Notes: generated by a model from the letters alone, not told the origin. A stretch of DNA of 64,000 nt from Streptomyces sp. TG1A-8 (GCF_030499535.1 NZ_JASTLB010000001.1:6944001-7008000); one strand, 5' to 3'; counted from the stretch's first letter, positions 25,776 to 34,903 are shown. A program made the numbers and translations.

Positions 25776-26885
25776 ATGGACTCCGCTCATGGCCCCCGCA
25801 TCGTGGTCGTCGGCGCCGGACTCGGCGGCCTTGCCCTGGCCCGCGTTCTGCAGCTCCACGGCCGCTCCGTCACCGTCTTCGAATCGGAGGCTTCCACCGG
25901 AGCCCGCCTCCAGGGCGGTAGCCTCGACATACACGGCGGCACCGGTCAGGCCGCCCTGCGTGCGGCGGGCCTGCTCGACCGGTTCCACGCCCTGGCCCGC
26001 CCCGAAAGCCAGGAGTGGCGCGTGGTGGACCCCGTCACCGCCGCCGCCTTGCCCTTCCCGGGGCTCGTCCACGACGACGACAGCCCGGAGATCGACCGCG
26101 GCCAGCTGCGCGGCCTGTTCCTGGAATCCCTCGCCGAGGGCACCGTCCGGTGGGGCTGCAATGTCACCGGTGCCACCCCGCTCGGGGACGGTACCTGGCG
26201 CTTACTCCTGGATGACGGCACCACCGAGGACGCCGACCTGGTGGTCGGCGCCGACGGCGCATGGTCGCGCATCCGCCCAGCCCTGTCGGACGCCACGCCC
26301 GGCTACACCGGTGTCACCTTCATCGAGACCGGTCTCGGCGACTGCGACACCCGCCACCCCGGCCTCGCACGCATGGTCGGCCACGGCACCCTGCTGGCGA
26401 CGGCCGACGGCAAAGCCCTGCTCGCCCAGCGCAACAGCACAGGCCACATCCGCGTCTATGCCGCCTTCCGCGCCCCGCGGAACTGGCACGTGGCCGCCGA
26501 CGTGGAGCCCGACGACACGGCGGCCGTGCGCGCACACCTGCTGAAGATGTTCGATGGCTGGGACGACAACCTGCTCTCTCTCCTGAGGCACCATGACGGC
26601 GGGTTCGTACACCGGCCCGTGTTCGTGCTGCCTGTCCCGCACACCTGGGAACACGTCCCTGGCATCACCCTGCTGGGCGACGCCGCGCATCTGATGCCCC
26701 CCGTCGGGCTCGGTGCCAACCTCGCCATGCTCGATGGCGCCGACCTGGCCTACGCCCTCATCACCGAATCCAGCATCGACGACGCCGTGCGCGCCTACGA
26801 GAACCTCATGCTGCCGCGCTCGGCCCGGGCCGCCCGGGACTGCGCCAAGGCACTCGACGACCTCATTCCCCCGACGGACCGCTGA
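25776..26885 (+). CDS. FAD-dependent monooxygenase (TetX/PHBH-like)
   Basis: 369 aa, ATG 25776 behind AAGGAAG. The N-terminal Rossmann motif VVVGAGLGGLALARVLQLHG binds the FAD adenine, DADLVVGADGAWSRIRPAL is the DG motif, and ITLLGDAAHLMPPVGLGANL the GD motif, together defining a class A flavoprotein hydroxylase. RLQGGSLDIHGGTGQAALRA near residue 45 is typical of TetX-like and related Streptomyces enzymes that hydroxylate or inactivate polycyclic compounds. It stands alone between two tpg copies with no partner regulator. Antibiotic modification is possible but not shown. Confidence 0.88.
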   Translation: MDSAHGPRIVVVGAGLGGLALARVLQLHGRSVTVFESEASTGARLQGGSLDIHGGTGQAALRAAGLLDRFHALARPESQEWRVVDPVTAAALPFPGLVHDDDSPEIDRGQLRGLFLESLAEGTVRWGCNVTGATPLGDGTWRLLLDDGTTEDADLVVGADGAWSRIRPALSDATPGYTGVTFIETGLGDCDTRHPGLARMVGHGTLLATADGKALLAQRNSTGHIRVYAAFRAPRNWHVAADVEPDDTAAVRAHLLKMFDGWDDNLLSLLRHHDGGFVHRPVFVLPVPHTWEHVPGITLLGDAAHLMPPVGLGANLAMLDGADLAYALITESSIDDAVRAYENLMLPRSARAARDCAKALDDLIPPTDR

Positions 26886-26927
26886 GCAAGCGCCACCACC
26901 ACACCGGCCCTGGGCCCAACGCCGCCC

Positions 26928-26952
26928 GGAGCCGGTACGGGCCCCCGGCTCC
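26928..26952 (+). terminator. Terminator-like hairpin after the monooxygenase
   Basis: GGAGCCGG and CCGGCTCC (8 bp) enclose a 9-nt loop 43 bp after the monooxygenase stop; it could also serve the converging tpg gene. Confidence 0.5.
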
Positions 26953-27090
26953 GCAAACCGGTCCGTCCCCGAACCGGTCGCCCCAGCAGGTCCGCCCCTA
27001 TCAGGCACAATCCGCCAACGGGAACGCTCAGCCACCAAGTGAAGCGCCTCAATCACAGCGGCGGACACATCGCCAGCACCCGCCTGCCGC

Positions 27091-27612
27091 CTACAGGTCG
27101 AACTCCAGGTGTTCGACGTCGGTGAACTCCACCTCCAGGCCGTGGGCGCGGCGGCCGCCGTCGCGGAAGTACATCTCGCCGAGGCCTTCGGCGGCGATGG
27201 CGCGCAGTTGCTGTTCGGTGGCGCCGGCGCCCTGGGCGTCGAAGAGGCGGGCGGTGTGGTGGGGTGGCAGGGCGATGGTGAGGTGGCGGATGCGGGCGTC
27301 GTCGGTGGTGCCGGGTGCGGCGGTGAAGCCGAAGCGGGCGCGGGTGTCGACGATGAGGCCGGTGCTGGTGGCGGTCTGGCGTCGGGCTTGTTCGCGGATG
27401 CGGGGTTGCCAGCGGGTGCGGACGGCGTCGGCCAGGCGGGCGGCGAGGTCGGCGCGGGGCCGGCGGATCCGGTCCTTCGCATAGCGCTCGACGGTGCGCT
27501 GGGAGACGCCGAGTGCGTCGGCGACCGCGCGGGTGCCCTTGAGCTGCTTGACCAGGTAACGCATCTGCGCGCCCGCGGACTTCGGGATCGGGCGGGTGAA
27601 CGCCTGCTGCAC
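27091..27612 (-). CDS. tpg: Telomere-protecting terminal protein Tpg
   Basis: From GTG 27612 the product is 173 aa: QQAFTRPIPKSAGAQMRYLV, a helix-turn-helix (AVADALGVSQRTVERYAKDR), IDTRARFGFTAAPGTTDDARI (reading VDTRARFG here) and the C-terminal MYFRDGGRRAHGLEVEFTD. This matches Streptomyces Tpg, the protein covalently linked to the 5' ends of linear chromosomes and plasmids that primes end-patching. Sequence just before the GTG (FDGLDRA) also resembles Tpg, but its frame meets TGA near 27650 with no start, so roughly the first ten residues may be missing. The usual upstream partner tap is absent. The gene suggests a past or present linear replicon end. Confidence 0.85.
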   Translation of the reverse strand: MQQAFTRPIPKSAGAQMRYLVKQLKGTRAVADALGVSQRTVERYAKDRIRRPRADLAARLADAVRTRWQPRIREQARRQTATSTGLIVDTRARFGFTAAPGTTDDARIRHLTIALPPHHTARLFDAQGAGATEQQLRAIAAEGLGEMYFRDGGRRAHGLEVEFTDVEHLEFDL

Positions 27613-27928
27613 GGCGCGGTCCAGGCCGTCGAAACGGAAGCCAGCGAGGGCGGTCCTTCAAGATCGGCTGTACGGGGCTGTGGGGGCCGATCACCCGGCC
27701 CGGCGGGGGAATATGACACCGGCCCAGGTGATCGGCCGTGAGAGGAGCACTCAGGGCGTGTACGGGGTTGTAGGATCTCGCCGCCCGTGGCGTAGCCCGA
27801 TGCTGTGACCTGCAGCTTCTTTGGTTGTCCCATGGCTTGGGCAATCAGTTCCGCCTCACCGTCGTGTCATTTCCTCTGTCGGGTCCTCCCGGCCGCAGCG
27901 GCCACGCATTTCCCGCTGCGCCTCACCA
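27613..27928. other. Gap between tpg and the quinone oxidoreductase
   Basis: No gene is recognised. The segment 27640-27660 looks like the breakpoint that removed the 5' end of tpg. No tap-like coding sequence is present on either strand. Confidence 0.45.
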
Positions 27929-28867
27929 TCAGGGCAGCAGGACGACCTTGCCGAGGTTGGCACGGGCTTCGATGATCTCGTGCGCTCGTGCCGCATCAGC
28001 CAGCGGAATTTGGGCGTGGACGACCGGCTGCAACTGTCCGGACATGGTCAGCTTCCACAGCTCCTCGCCATGCTGGTCATAGAGTTCGCGCTGAGTGTTG
28101 GCAAACCTCGCCATGGTGAGCCCGGTGATGGTTTTCGATCCTGCCAGGAGGTCGAAGGCGGGAACGGTGCCGCCGCCCGAGTTGAAGAAGACGAGTCGCC
28201 CGCCGGGTGCAAGGGTGGAGATGGCGCGTGGGAGTAGATCTCCGCCGACTCCGTCCAGGACGACGTCGACCGGCTTCCCCCAGTGCTCGCTGCCGTAGGT
28301 CACGATCTCGTCGGCGCCGAGACCGCGGAGGAACTCCGCCTTGGTGTTCGAGCTCACGGCCGCGACGACCCGTCCAATGCCCTGAAGCTTGGCCAGTTGG
28401 ACCGCGAGATGTCCCACTCCGCTCGCGGCGCCCGTGATCAGGACCGACTCGCTCGCAAGGGGGCGGGCCGTGGCGAGGGCGGCGAAGGCGACGTGTCCGC
28501 TGCGCACCAGCGCGACGGCTTGGACGGCGCTCGCTCCGTCCGGTATGCGGCTCGCCATGAAACCGGGGGCGATTGCCAGTTCGGAGTAGGAACCGCCGCT
28601 GAAAGTGAGCGACGTGATGCGGTCGCCGACTTCGAAATCCGTCACGTCCGGGCCGAGTCCGATCACCGTTCCGGCGACCTCGCCTCCAAGGACTCCCGGT
28701 AGCGGCGTCCTGCCGTCTTCTCCGCGCACCTTGCGTACGGAGGGAAGGGTCACGCCGATGGCTTCCGTGCGAACCAGCAGTTCCCCAGGGCCGGGCTTGG
28801 GAGCCTCCGCGTCTTCGACGCGGAGCACTTCCGGACCGCCGTACTCATGGAAACGGACGCGCTGCAT
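27929..28867 (-). CDS. NADPH:quinone oxidoreductase-type MDR protein
   Basis: A 312-aa zinc-independent medium-chain dehydrogenase/reductase. The N-terminal GroES-like fold (VRFHEYGGPEVLRVEDAEAP) lacks the zinc cysteine cluster. The NADPH site is SVLITGAASGVGHLAVQLAK, and the end ARAHEIIEARANLGKVVLLP is typical of quinone oxidoreductases. It should reduce quinones or enones with NADPH. It is divergent from a MarR regulator 82 bp away with a dyad between, a common arrangement for electrophile-sensing detoxification. Confidence 0.9.
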   Translation of the reverse strand: MQRVRFHEYGGPEVLRVEDAEAPKPGPGELLVRTEAIGVTLPSVRKVRGEDGRTPLPGVLGGEVAGTVIGLGPDVTDFEVGDRITSLTFSGGSYSELAIAPGFMASRIPDGASAVQAVALVRSGHVAFAALATARPLASESVLITGAASGVGHLAVQLAKLQGIGRVVAAVSSNTKAEFLRGLGADEIVTYGSEHWGKPVDVVLDGVGGDLLPRAISTLAPGGRLVFFNSGGGTVPAFDLLAGSKTITGLTMARFANTQRELYDQHGEELWKLTMSGQLQPVVHAQIPLADAARAHEIIEARANLGKVVLLP

Positions 28868-28881
28868 GCAGACCTCCAGGT

Positions 28882-28927
28882 CATTGGGACCCCCAACGAT
28901 ACTGAAGGGTCGTAGGGGATCCCAATG
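28882..28927. promoter_or_regulatory. Inverted repeat between MarR and quinone oxidoreductase genes
   Basis: CATTGGGA at 28882-28889 and TCCCAATG at 28920-28927 form a perfect 8-bp inverted repeat, with inner arms (CCCCAACGA / TCGTAGGGG) continuing imperfectly. It covers most of the divergent promoter region and is the obvious MarR binding site. Confidence 0.65.
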
Positions 28928-28949
28928 ATTTTCTGGCTAGTGTGGCTCC

Positions 28950-29423
28950 ATGCCCGAGACCACCCGCGCTCCCGCCCGTATTCGCTCCCTCCCCAGCTGG
29001 CTCCTGGGTCGTGCCGCAGCTCGGGGGCACCGGCTCGTCGCCGAGGCCCTCGCCCAGGTGGGCATGCGGATGATGCACCATGCCGTCCTGTCGGCCGTCG
29101 CCGAACTGGGTCCCGTATCGCAGGCCGAGCTGGGCCGCAGCCTGAGTATCGATCCCAAGGACATGGTCGCGATCCTCAACGACCTCCAGAACGACGGCCT
29201 CGTGGCCCGTGCGCCGGACGTCAAGGACCGTCGCAAGAACGCCATCTCCCTTTCGCCGAGCGGAAAACGTCGCCTGCTTCAGACGGAGAAACTGGGCCGT
29301 GAGGCGAACGATGAGCTGACCGCCGCCTTGACGCCTGCCGAGCGGACCCAGCTCATGGGTCTCCTCTCGCGGATTGTCCAGCAGGAAGAGCCCCGTGCTG
29401 GGACCGCCCCAGGGGGCGAGTAG
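28950..29423 (+). CDS. MarR-family transcriptional regulator
   Basis: A 157-aa winged-helix regulator: MMHHAVLSAVAELGPVSQAE, recognition helix LGRSLSIDPKDMVAILNDLQ, the wing DGLVARAPDVKDRRKNAISL and C-terminal dimerisation helix. ATG 28950. It is transcribed away from the NADPH:quinone oxidoreductase gene and probably represses both until an electrophile or phenolic ligand binds. No cysteine stands out in the DNA-binding core, so thiol sensing of the OhrR type is less likely. Confidence 0.88.
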   Translation: MPETTRAPARIRSLPSWLLGRAAARGHRLVAEALAQVGMRMMHHAVLSAVAELGPVSQAELGRSLSIDPKDMVAILNDLQNDGLVARAPDVKDRRKNAISLSPSGKRRLLQTEKLGREANDELTAALTPAERTQLMGLLSRIVQQEEPRAGTAPGGE

Positions 29424-29525
29424 CAGCTCGTCACGCATGCCTGGGAAGACAGCGAGGCAGCCGTCCCACCCTCAGGCCATGAAGCCTCAGCATCGTGTCC
29501 AGATTCTCGGCCGACGCTTCCATCG

Positions 29526-30924
29526 TCATGTTCCGAAGTCGGACTGTGGCACGGCTGCGGCAACGCTCCTGCCGAACCGGGTCGGCCGCGTTCTGCGGCC
29601 GCGTTCGGCGCGCTCGATCAGGGACTGCCCCAGGTCTTTCTCCAGGCGGTTGATCTGGGTCACCGGTGTCGACTGATGAACGCCAAGGGCGCGGGCGGCT
29701 TCAGTGACAGTGGGGTAGGGCAGGGCGGCGACGAAGCGTTCGAGTCGCTGTCGGCCGTAGACTCGTTAGAGCGTCACGTAAGACGGCAGGGACGCTGCTG
29801 GCTTGCTCGCCGGCGCGGAGGACGGCGTCGTGGCTTGCTCCTCCGCGGGGGCGGAGAGGGATCTTGTGGGTGTGTGCCCAGCGGGCCATGTGCGCGGGGC
29901 TCATTCCCTTCTCCTGAGCGAGATCAGGCAGGGTCCGGCGGTGAACGACGTACTGCTCGATCAGCCAGTCGCGGTCGATGGTGCCGCGGCGCTTGTAGTC
30001 CTGTGGGCCTTCGCGGAGCGGGATGCCGTACTCCTTGGCGAGGTCGGTCAGCAGTCTGCGGGAGAAGCCGGTGAGGGTGGCGATCTGCTGGAGGGACTCG
30101 TGTTCGTCTAGGTAGAGCTGGGTGAAGCGCTCTGCCGGGATACTTTGCCGGGCTTGCTGTCGGATGCGGCCGGTGGCTCTGGCCGTGTTCTTCGTCAGCG
30201 GGGGTGCGGGGGCTGGATGTTCGTCGAGGACATGCCGGATAACGTCGACGGTCGTTCCCAGGACCTGGGCGGCATGCTGAACGGGGTGCTGACGTTCTCG
30301 GACGAGCTGGTGCAGGCGGGGTAGGCCGACGTGTGCTGGGTCGGGCCCGGGAAGGGAGGGTCCGGTCGGCAAGGTGGTGGGAGGCTGCCAGGTCACGGGC
30401 TCGTCGTGGATGTGGCGTGAGGCCAGGAAGTTGAGGGCTTCCTGCTGGAGGGCATGTGCGAGTTCGGGGATCTGAAGCGCGGTGAAGCGCAAGGTCGTCG
30501 CCCGGAACTCTGCGCTGTCGAACCCCCCCAGGTCGTCGGGGGCGGACTCGGCAGGCAGGCCGCCGAGACGTTGCAAGAGCTGGCTGCGTGCGATGCGTTC
30601 GCGCCGACCGGTCCCTGGCGGTGTTCCGGTGCGGTGGCAGGCCTCCAGCCGGCGGTCATGGGGAAGCCGGCCGGTGTAGTCCAGGAGTCGGCGCAGGCCG
30701 TAGTCGATGGGGGTGCCGTTGGCGTCGAGGCGGCCGGCGAGCCGGTCCAGGGCGGTGACGATGTCCGGTCATCGCGGAAGGTCGTCGAGTTCCTGGAGGA
30801 GGCATGAGATCTCGATGCCGTCGGTGACGTCGCCGACCGGCCCGGCGGCCTGGTCCAAGGAGGTGCGGCTGTCGGGGATCAGCGGGGCGTCCATACCGGG
30901 AGGCAGGACCTGGCGGGTGGTCAC
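29526..30924 (-). pseudogene. Multi-helix-turn-helix DNA-binding protein, broken by a stop and a frameshift
   Basis: The GTG at 30924 overlaps the preceding stop (GTGA). The frame meets TGA at 30769-30771 (codon 52), then stays open and protein-like (RLLDYTGRLPHDRRLEACHR, later IDRDWLIEQYVVHRRTLPDL and MSPAHMARWAHTHKIPLRPR) until a frameshift near 29765. Beyond it a LysR-type helix-turn-helix follows (YPTVTEAARALGVHQSTPVT, INRLEKDLGQSLIERAERGR), ending at 29526. Repaired length is about 466 aa with three to four HTH units. I recall similar Streptomyces proteins but no established function; a role with a mobile element is possible. Confidence 0.7.
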
Positions 30925-31306
30925 GACGTCTTCCCGCCCAGTAGGGCCGGGCGCTCCGTCCCGGGAACACCGTCATCGCAGCACTGCCCGCACGCCAGCC
31001 GCAGCCGGTTGGGCTTTTCCGGGAGCCGGATGTCGTAGGGGAGCCGGGCCTTCTCCTTGAAGTCGCGCAGGTCGTAGTCGCACTCCGTGCAGACCAACCC
31101 GGCGGAGCGGGCCTGCTTCTTCGACCAGGCGGGCCAGTCCGCCGACAGTGCCAGGTGAGGATGGCCGGGGCGTCGTGGAACAGGGGCCACCGCTCTTTCT
31201 GCGCTGAGTGTGTGAGGCCGGGTGCCCTTACGGTGTGGCGATTTCGTTGCGCGGCGGGGCTGCCCGAGGGTGGTGCTGCTTGACACCCCACGCACGCGTG
31301 CCGCAC
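30921..31306 (-). pseudogene. Zinc-ribbon protein, frameshifted
   Basis: WPAWSKKQARSAGLVCTECD, YDLRDFKEKARLPYDIRLPE and RLACGQCCDDGVPGTERPAL give two Cys-x-x-Cys pairs of a zinc ribbon. The likely N-terminus (PLFHDAPAILTW) is in another frame just upstream, so the gene seems frameshifted near 31150. It ends at 30921, overlapping the multi-HTH gene by 4 bp; the two form one translational unit. Function is unknown. Confidence 0.6.
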
Positions 31307-31418
31307 GCACGGTCAGAAACGAGCCGGCATTGATCCCACCACGCGCGGACCGACCCGTCGGCGGTTGTGGCACTCACCCGAACTGTCGGCGGAAATCACA
31401 TTGGAGAAGGGCTGAAGC

Positions 31419-32135
31419 ATGTACGGAGCAGGAAACACACCGGCGGGCTGCAGTAGGGGTACCGCCGTTTTGCCGCCTCGGATGCGGCGCAGGGCACGGG
31501 GGGCGTGGGGGCTGGGGGTCCTTGCCGCAGCGATGCTGCTGGGGACGTCGTTGCCGGGAAACGCTGCCGCAGCGCAGGGACAGCCCGCCGCAGCGACACT
31601 GGCCACGGCAGCGTTCGACCCGGAGTGCATCCAGCCGGGGAACGCGTGGCTCAACCCGCAGTTCTACTGGCGGAACGTCTTCGGTACCCGGTTGGGAGAG
31701 GGCGTGATCCACGAATCGTCGTCACCTAACCCGTTCGGTGGGCGGATCGCGCCGGGGTCGACATTCACGTTCAGGTGGCGTCCGGAGACCACACGCAACC
31801 CTGTGGGGTCGCAGTACCACATCCACCGGGTCAATCTGGCTTCTGTCATGGCGGTAGCCGACGTCGAGTGGGTGACAGGGCCGGGCAGTCTCGCCGGGAC
31901 GACACTGAGCGCCCAGGAGACGCCGCCGCAGAAGCTGGGAGACACCGTGGTGAAGTTCCGGATCAGGCCGGGGACGGAGGGACGGACGGCCACCCTGTCA
32001 TCGGCCGACCATAGCCTTACGACGAAGTGGTTGTTCGCCAACATCAACAATCTCTGGGAGAACTACGGAAGCATCTCCTTCACGGTCGCCAGCCGCGCCA
32101 GCCTCGGCTGCACATCGTCCTCGGTTCTCGGGTAG
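31419..32135 (+). CDS. Secreted protein of unknown function
   Basis: 238 aa from ATG 31419 behind GGAGAAGG. The long N-terminus has a basic segment MRRRAR, a hydrophobic core LGVLAAAMLLGTSL and an Ala-rich cleavage region near NAAAAQG, consistent with Sec or possibly Tat export (no twin-Arg consensus). The mature part (about 190 residues) is rich in Trp, Asn, Thr and Ser, contains two cysteines (one early, one near the C-terminus) that could form a disulphide, and looks all-beta. No family is recognised. A strong terminator follows, so it is monocistronic. Confidence 0.75.
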   Translation: MYGAGNTPAGCSRGTAVLPPRMRRRARGAWGLGVLAAAMLLGTSLPGNAAAAQGQPAAATLATAAFDPECIQPGNAWLNPQFYWRNVFGTRLGEGVIHESSSPNPFGGRIAPGSTFTFRWRPETTRNPVGSQYHIHRVNLASVMAVADVEWVTGPGSLAGTTLSAQETPPQKLGDTVVKFRIRPGTEGRTATLSSADHSLTTKWLFANINNLWENYGSISFTVASRASLGCTSSSVLG

Positions 32136-32151
32136 CGGGAAGACGGGGTGA

Positions 32152-32182
32152 CGCGTCGGTCGGCGTGTCGCCGGCCGACGCG
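32152..32182 (+). terminator. Terminator of the secreted-protein gene
   Basis: A 14-bp stem (CGCGTCGGTCGGCG with one G-T wobble) and a 3-nt loop lie 17 bp after the stop codon. Confidence 0.8.
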
Positions 32183-33159
32183 CAGCAGCCGCGGACCGAG
32201 CCACTGCTGCCGGATCAGAGCCGATGTACCGCATACAGCGAAGCCGAAGCCCCCGCCCGCCCGGCGGGGGCACACGCGTACGCACGGAAAGTCCCCCGGC
32301 CACCCGCCGTTCGGACTGCTTCCCCGGGGAAGGACCATCCCCGCCGGCCTGAAGACCGCCTCCTGCGGGCTGGGACTGCCGGCGCGGGAGATGGGCAGCC
32401 GGGACCACAAAGCAGGCCGCGCCGGCGCCTCGATGGTGGTCCAGGGCCAGGGCCGTGCCCGAGCGGAAGGCCGGTGGAACCTGCCTCCCCCGGCTTCCCC
32501 GGGTGACGCGACCGCACCCCGGCTGTCAGCGGCGGCCGCCAGGCTGAACGGGCGGACCGTGATGGCGAGCGGCTGCTATGCCGCCGGGTCTACGGCGTCG
32601 ACCACGAGCATCCCGGCCCGCGGCCCGGCCGGGCACTACGCCGAACTGGTCGGCGGCCCGCTGGATGGCTGCTGCTCGGCATCATCGGCTTCACGCCCGA
32701 CGGGGCCGGCACCGTCGTCGCGCCGGCCACCGAGCTGGGGCAGTCGGGCACCGGCGGCCGGACCAGGTGCGACGAGCGCCTGTCGAAGACCGTCGCCTTG
32801 CACAGTGAAATGCCCCTGCTCGAGCGTCAACTTCGCAGGCAGCTGTTTCACCCCGAGTAAGGGTGAGTGCATAAGGCGCACCGGCGGTATCCGGCCATGA
32901 CGGGTCGGGCAGGAGAGTACTGAGAGGGGTGTGGGGTGAGAGAGGTGTGCCGACGACGTAGTGCGTGACGCCGCAGCGAGGCCCGACCCGCTGCGGATAT
33001 CGCAAACCTGCCCGGCGGGGTTGACCGAATGCCTTCGCGCGTCACTTCACGTACCTCTGTAATCACGCTGTGCTACCCGGTGTTTCGGTACCGCCACGGC
33101 GCGCAGAGCACGGCTTGTCGGCGGTGCAACCAGCAGCGCCGCACCCGAGGGGAAAAACC
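32183..33159. other. Long region without an intact gene; one degenerate fragment
   Basis: Open frames exist but have low-complexity composition. At about 32620-32860 a fragment reads GPAGHYAELVGGPLDG and, one frame on, IIGFTPDGAGTV and TELGQSGTGGRTR, which resembles a small conserved Streptomyces protein and is frameshifted. The last 150 bp should hold the promoter of the next gene; its Shine-Dalgarno GAGGGGAAA lies just before 33160. Nothing else is recognised. Confidence 0.45.
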
Positions 33160-34563
33160 ATGGCCACGCCTCCCGCTGCTCCGCTTCGTGTCGCCTTGGT
33201 CAACGGCGGCTTCGAAGAACCCCCCGTAACCAACTATGAGATTTTGCCGGACGCCTCCCAGACGCAGGCGGCCAAGCGGGTCCCGGGCTGGCGCACCACC
33301 GCATCCGACCACATGATCGAGCTGTGGCGTTCGGGCTTCAACGGCGTGCCGGCAGCCGAAGGCTCACAGTTCGCCGAGCTCAACGCCAATCAGGTCTCCA
33401 CGCTGTACCAGGACCTGCCGACGACGCCTGGTACGAAGCTGTACTGGCGGCTGTATCACCGAGGCCGCCAGGGGGATGACACCATGGTGCTGGACATCGG
33501 CGCGCCGGGATCCACGGTGGAGCAGAGGCGCTTCACCGACGGCAACACCGCCTGGGGTTACTACACCGGCACCTACATCGTCCCGGCAGGCCAGACACTG
33601 ACGCGCTTCGCCTTCCGTTCCGTCTCCGCCGCCGGCGGAAACCGTGCCGTCGGCAACCTCCTGGACGGCATCTTCTTCGGTACCGCTCCCTACGTGGTGC
33701 TCGCCAAGACAGCGATTCCGGCGGGACCGCTGGAGGTGGGCGACGTCGTCACCTACCGCATCACCGCCAGAAACGAGGGCGGTGGCGGGGCCGAGAACCT
33801 CGTTCTGACCGACGTCGTCCCGGAGGGCACGACGTACCTACCGGGTTCCCTGCACATCGTCGACGGCCCGAACGCCGGAGCGAAGAGCGACGTGAGAGGG
33901 GATGATCAGGCGTACTACGACGCCGCGGCGAACAAGGTCGTGTTCCATCTCGGCAACGGCGCTTCCGGCGCGGCAGGGGGCAGCCTCCCCAGCACCGAAA
34001 CCCAGCCTGCGGGGACCACGGTGGAATACCGGGTCACCATCGATCGGGCCAGCGGCGGCAAGCAGGTCGCCAACACCGCTGACGGCTCCTACGAGAACCG
34101 GCTCGGCGATAGGCCGGAGTCACTGACCTCCACCTCCAACGAGCAGGTCACGCAGGTCAAACCGGCTGCCGACCTGTCCGTGGCGAAGGCAGCCGACGAG
34201 ACAACCGTCACCGTCGGCCAGACGGTGGCCTACCGCATCGCCGTTCACAACGCGGGCCCGAACCGTGCCACCGGCGTCACCGTCACCGACCAGCTTCCCG
34301 ACAGCCTCACCTTCCTGTCCGCCGACGGCACATCCGGAGACTATGACCCGGCCACCGGGCGGTGGGCGGTGGGCGACCTCGGCGAGGGCGCCACCGCCAC
34401 GCTCGTGTTGCGGGCCAAGGCCACCAAAGCGGGCCTGATCAGCAACACCGCCACCGCCACCGGCAACGAGAAAGACCCCGACACCACCAACAACACCGAC
34501 ACCGTCACCGTCTGCGTCGAACCGGCCCCCTCCTGCTGCGACCCCTGCTCCGCCGAGAAGTAA
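33160..34563 (+). CDS. DUF11 repeat protein, no signal peptide
   Basis: 467 aa from ATG 33160 behind GAGGGG. Residues 1 to about 185 form a carbohydrate-binding-like beta domain (ALVNGGFEEPPVTNYEILPD, WRLYHRGRQGDDTMVLDIGA). Two DUF11 repeats follow, each beginning with a KxA-D/P stretch and carrying YRITARNEGGGGAENLVLTD or YRIAVHNAGPNRATGVTVTD. The tail SCCDPCSAEK has three clustered cysteines. DUF11 proteins are normally surface or exported structural proteins, yet here there is no hydrophobic segment at either end. It may use another export route, be a particle or spore-type protein, or have lost its signal. Confidence 0.8.
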   Translation: MATPPAAPLRVALVNGGFEEPPVTNYEILPDASQTQAAKRVPGWRTTASDHMIELWRSGFNGVPAAEGSQFAELNANQVSTLYQDLPTTPGTKLYWRLYHRGRQGDDTMVLDIGAPGSTVEQRRFTDGNTAWGYYTGTYIVPAGQTLTRFAFRSVSAAGGNRAVGNLLDGIFFGTAPYVVLAKTAIPAGPLEVGDVVTYRITARNEGGGGAENLVLTDVVPEGTTYLPGSLHIVDGPNAGAKSDVRGDDQAYYDAAANKVVFHLGNGASGAAGGSLPSTETQPAGTTVEYRVTIDRASGGKQVANTADGSYENRLGDRPESLTSTSNEQVTQVKPAADLSVAKAADETTVTVGQTVAYRIAVHNAGPNRATGVTVTDQLPDSLTFLSADGTSGDYDPATGRWAVGDLGEGATATLVLRAKATKAGLISNTATATGNEKDPDTTNNTDTVTVCVEPAPSCCDPCSAEK

Positions 34564-34903
34564 CCCTGCGGGCACGCTTCGGCCGAGGTCGCGCAGTCGT
34601 GCCTGTGCGCTGCCGCCGATGCGTTGCTGAGTCTGCCGCGTGCCCCGCCTGAGCCGGGGGCCTGAAGGCCACGGCCGCAGCCCTGCTCGACGCGATAGAC
34701 AGCTGCCCCCGGGCCGGGCCCGTCCTGGGTCCGGCCGCGGCGCTGGACGACGAGCCCGCCGCCGCTCCGTACCGCCCGGTGCCGGCGGGAGAGACTGGTG
34801 CTGCTGGTCGCGCCCCGGCCGCCGATCCCCCACGACCCGCCGCCGTACCGCGGCAGTCCGCCGCCCGCCCGCGGCCACCTCCGCCGACGGGGCGGGCAGA
34901 ACG
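34564..34903. other. Gap before the winged-helix pseudogene
   Basis: A short frame (AAALLDAIDSCPRAGPVLGP) looks protein-like but has no clear start or family. Otherwise nothing is seen. Confidence 0.3.

Noticed and set aside
32148..32900. 250-codon plus-strand frame
   Set aside because: The first half crosses a terminator and is Pro/Ala/Arg-rich; only a short frameshifted piece near 32620-32860 is protein-like.
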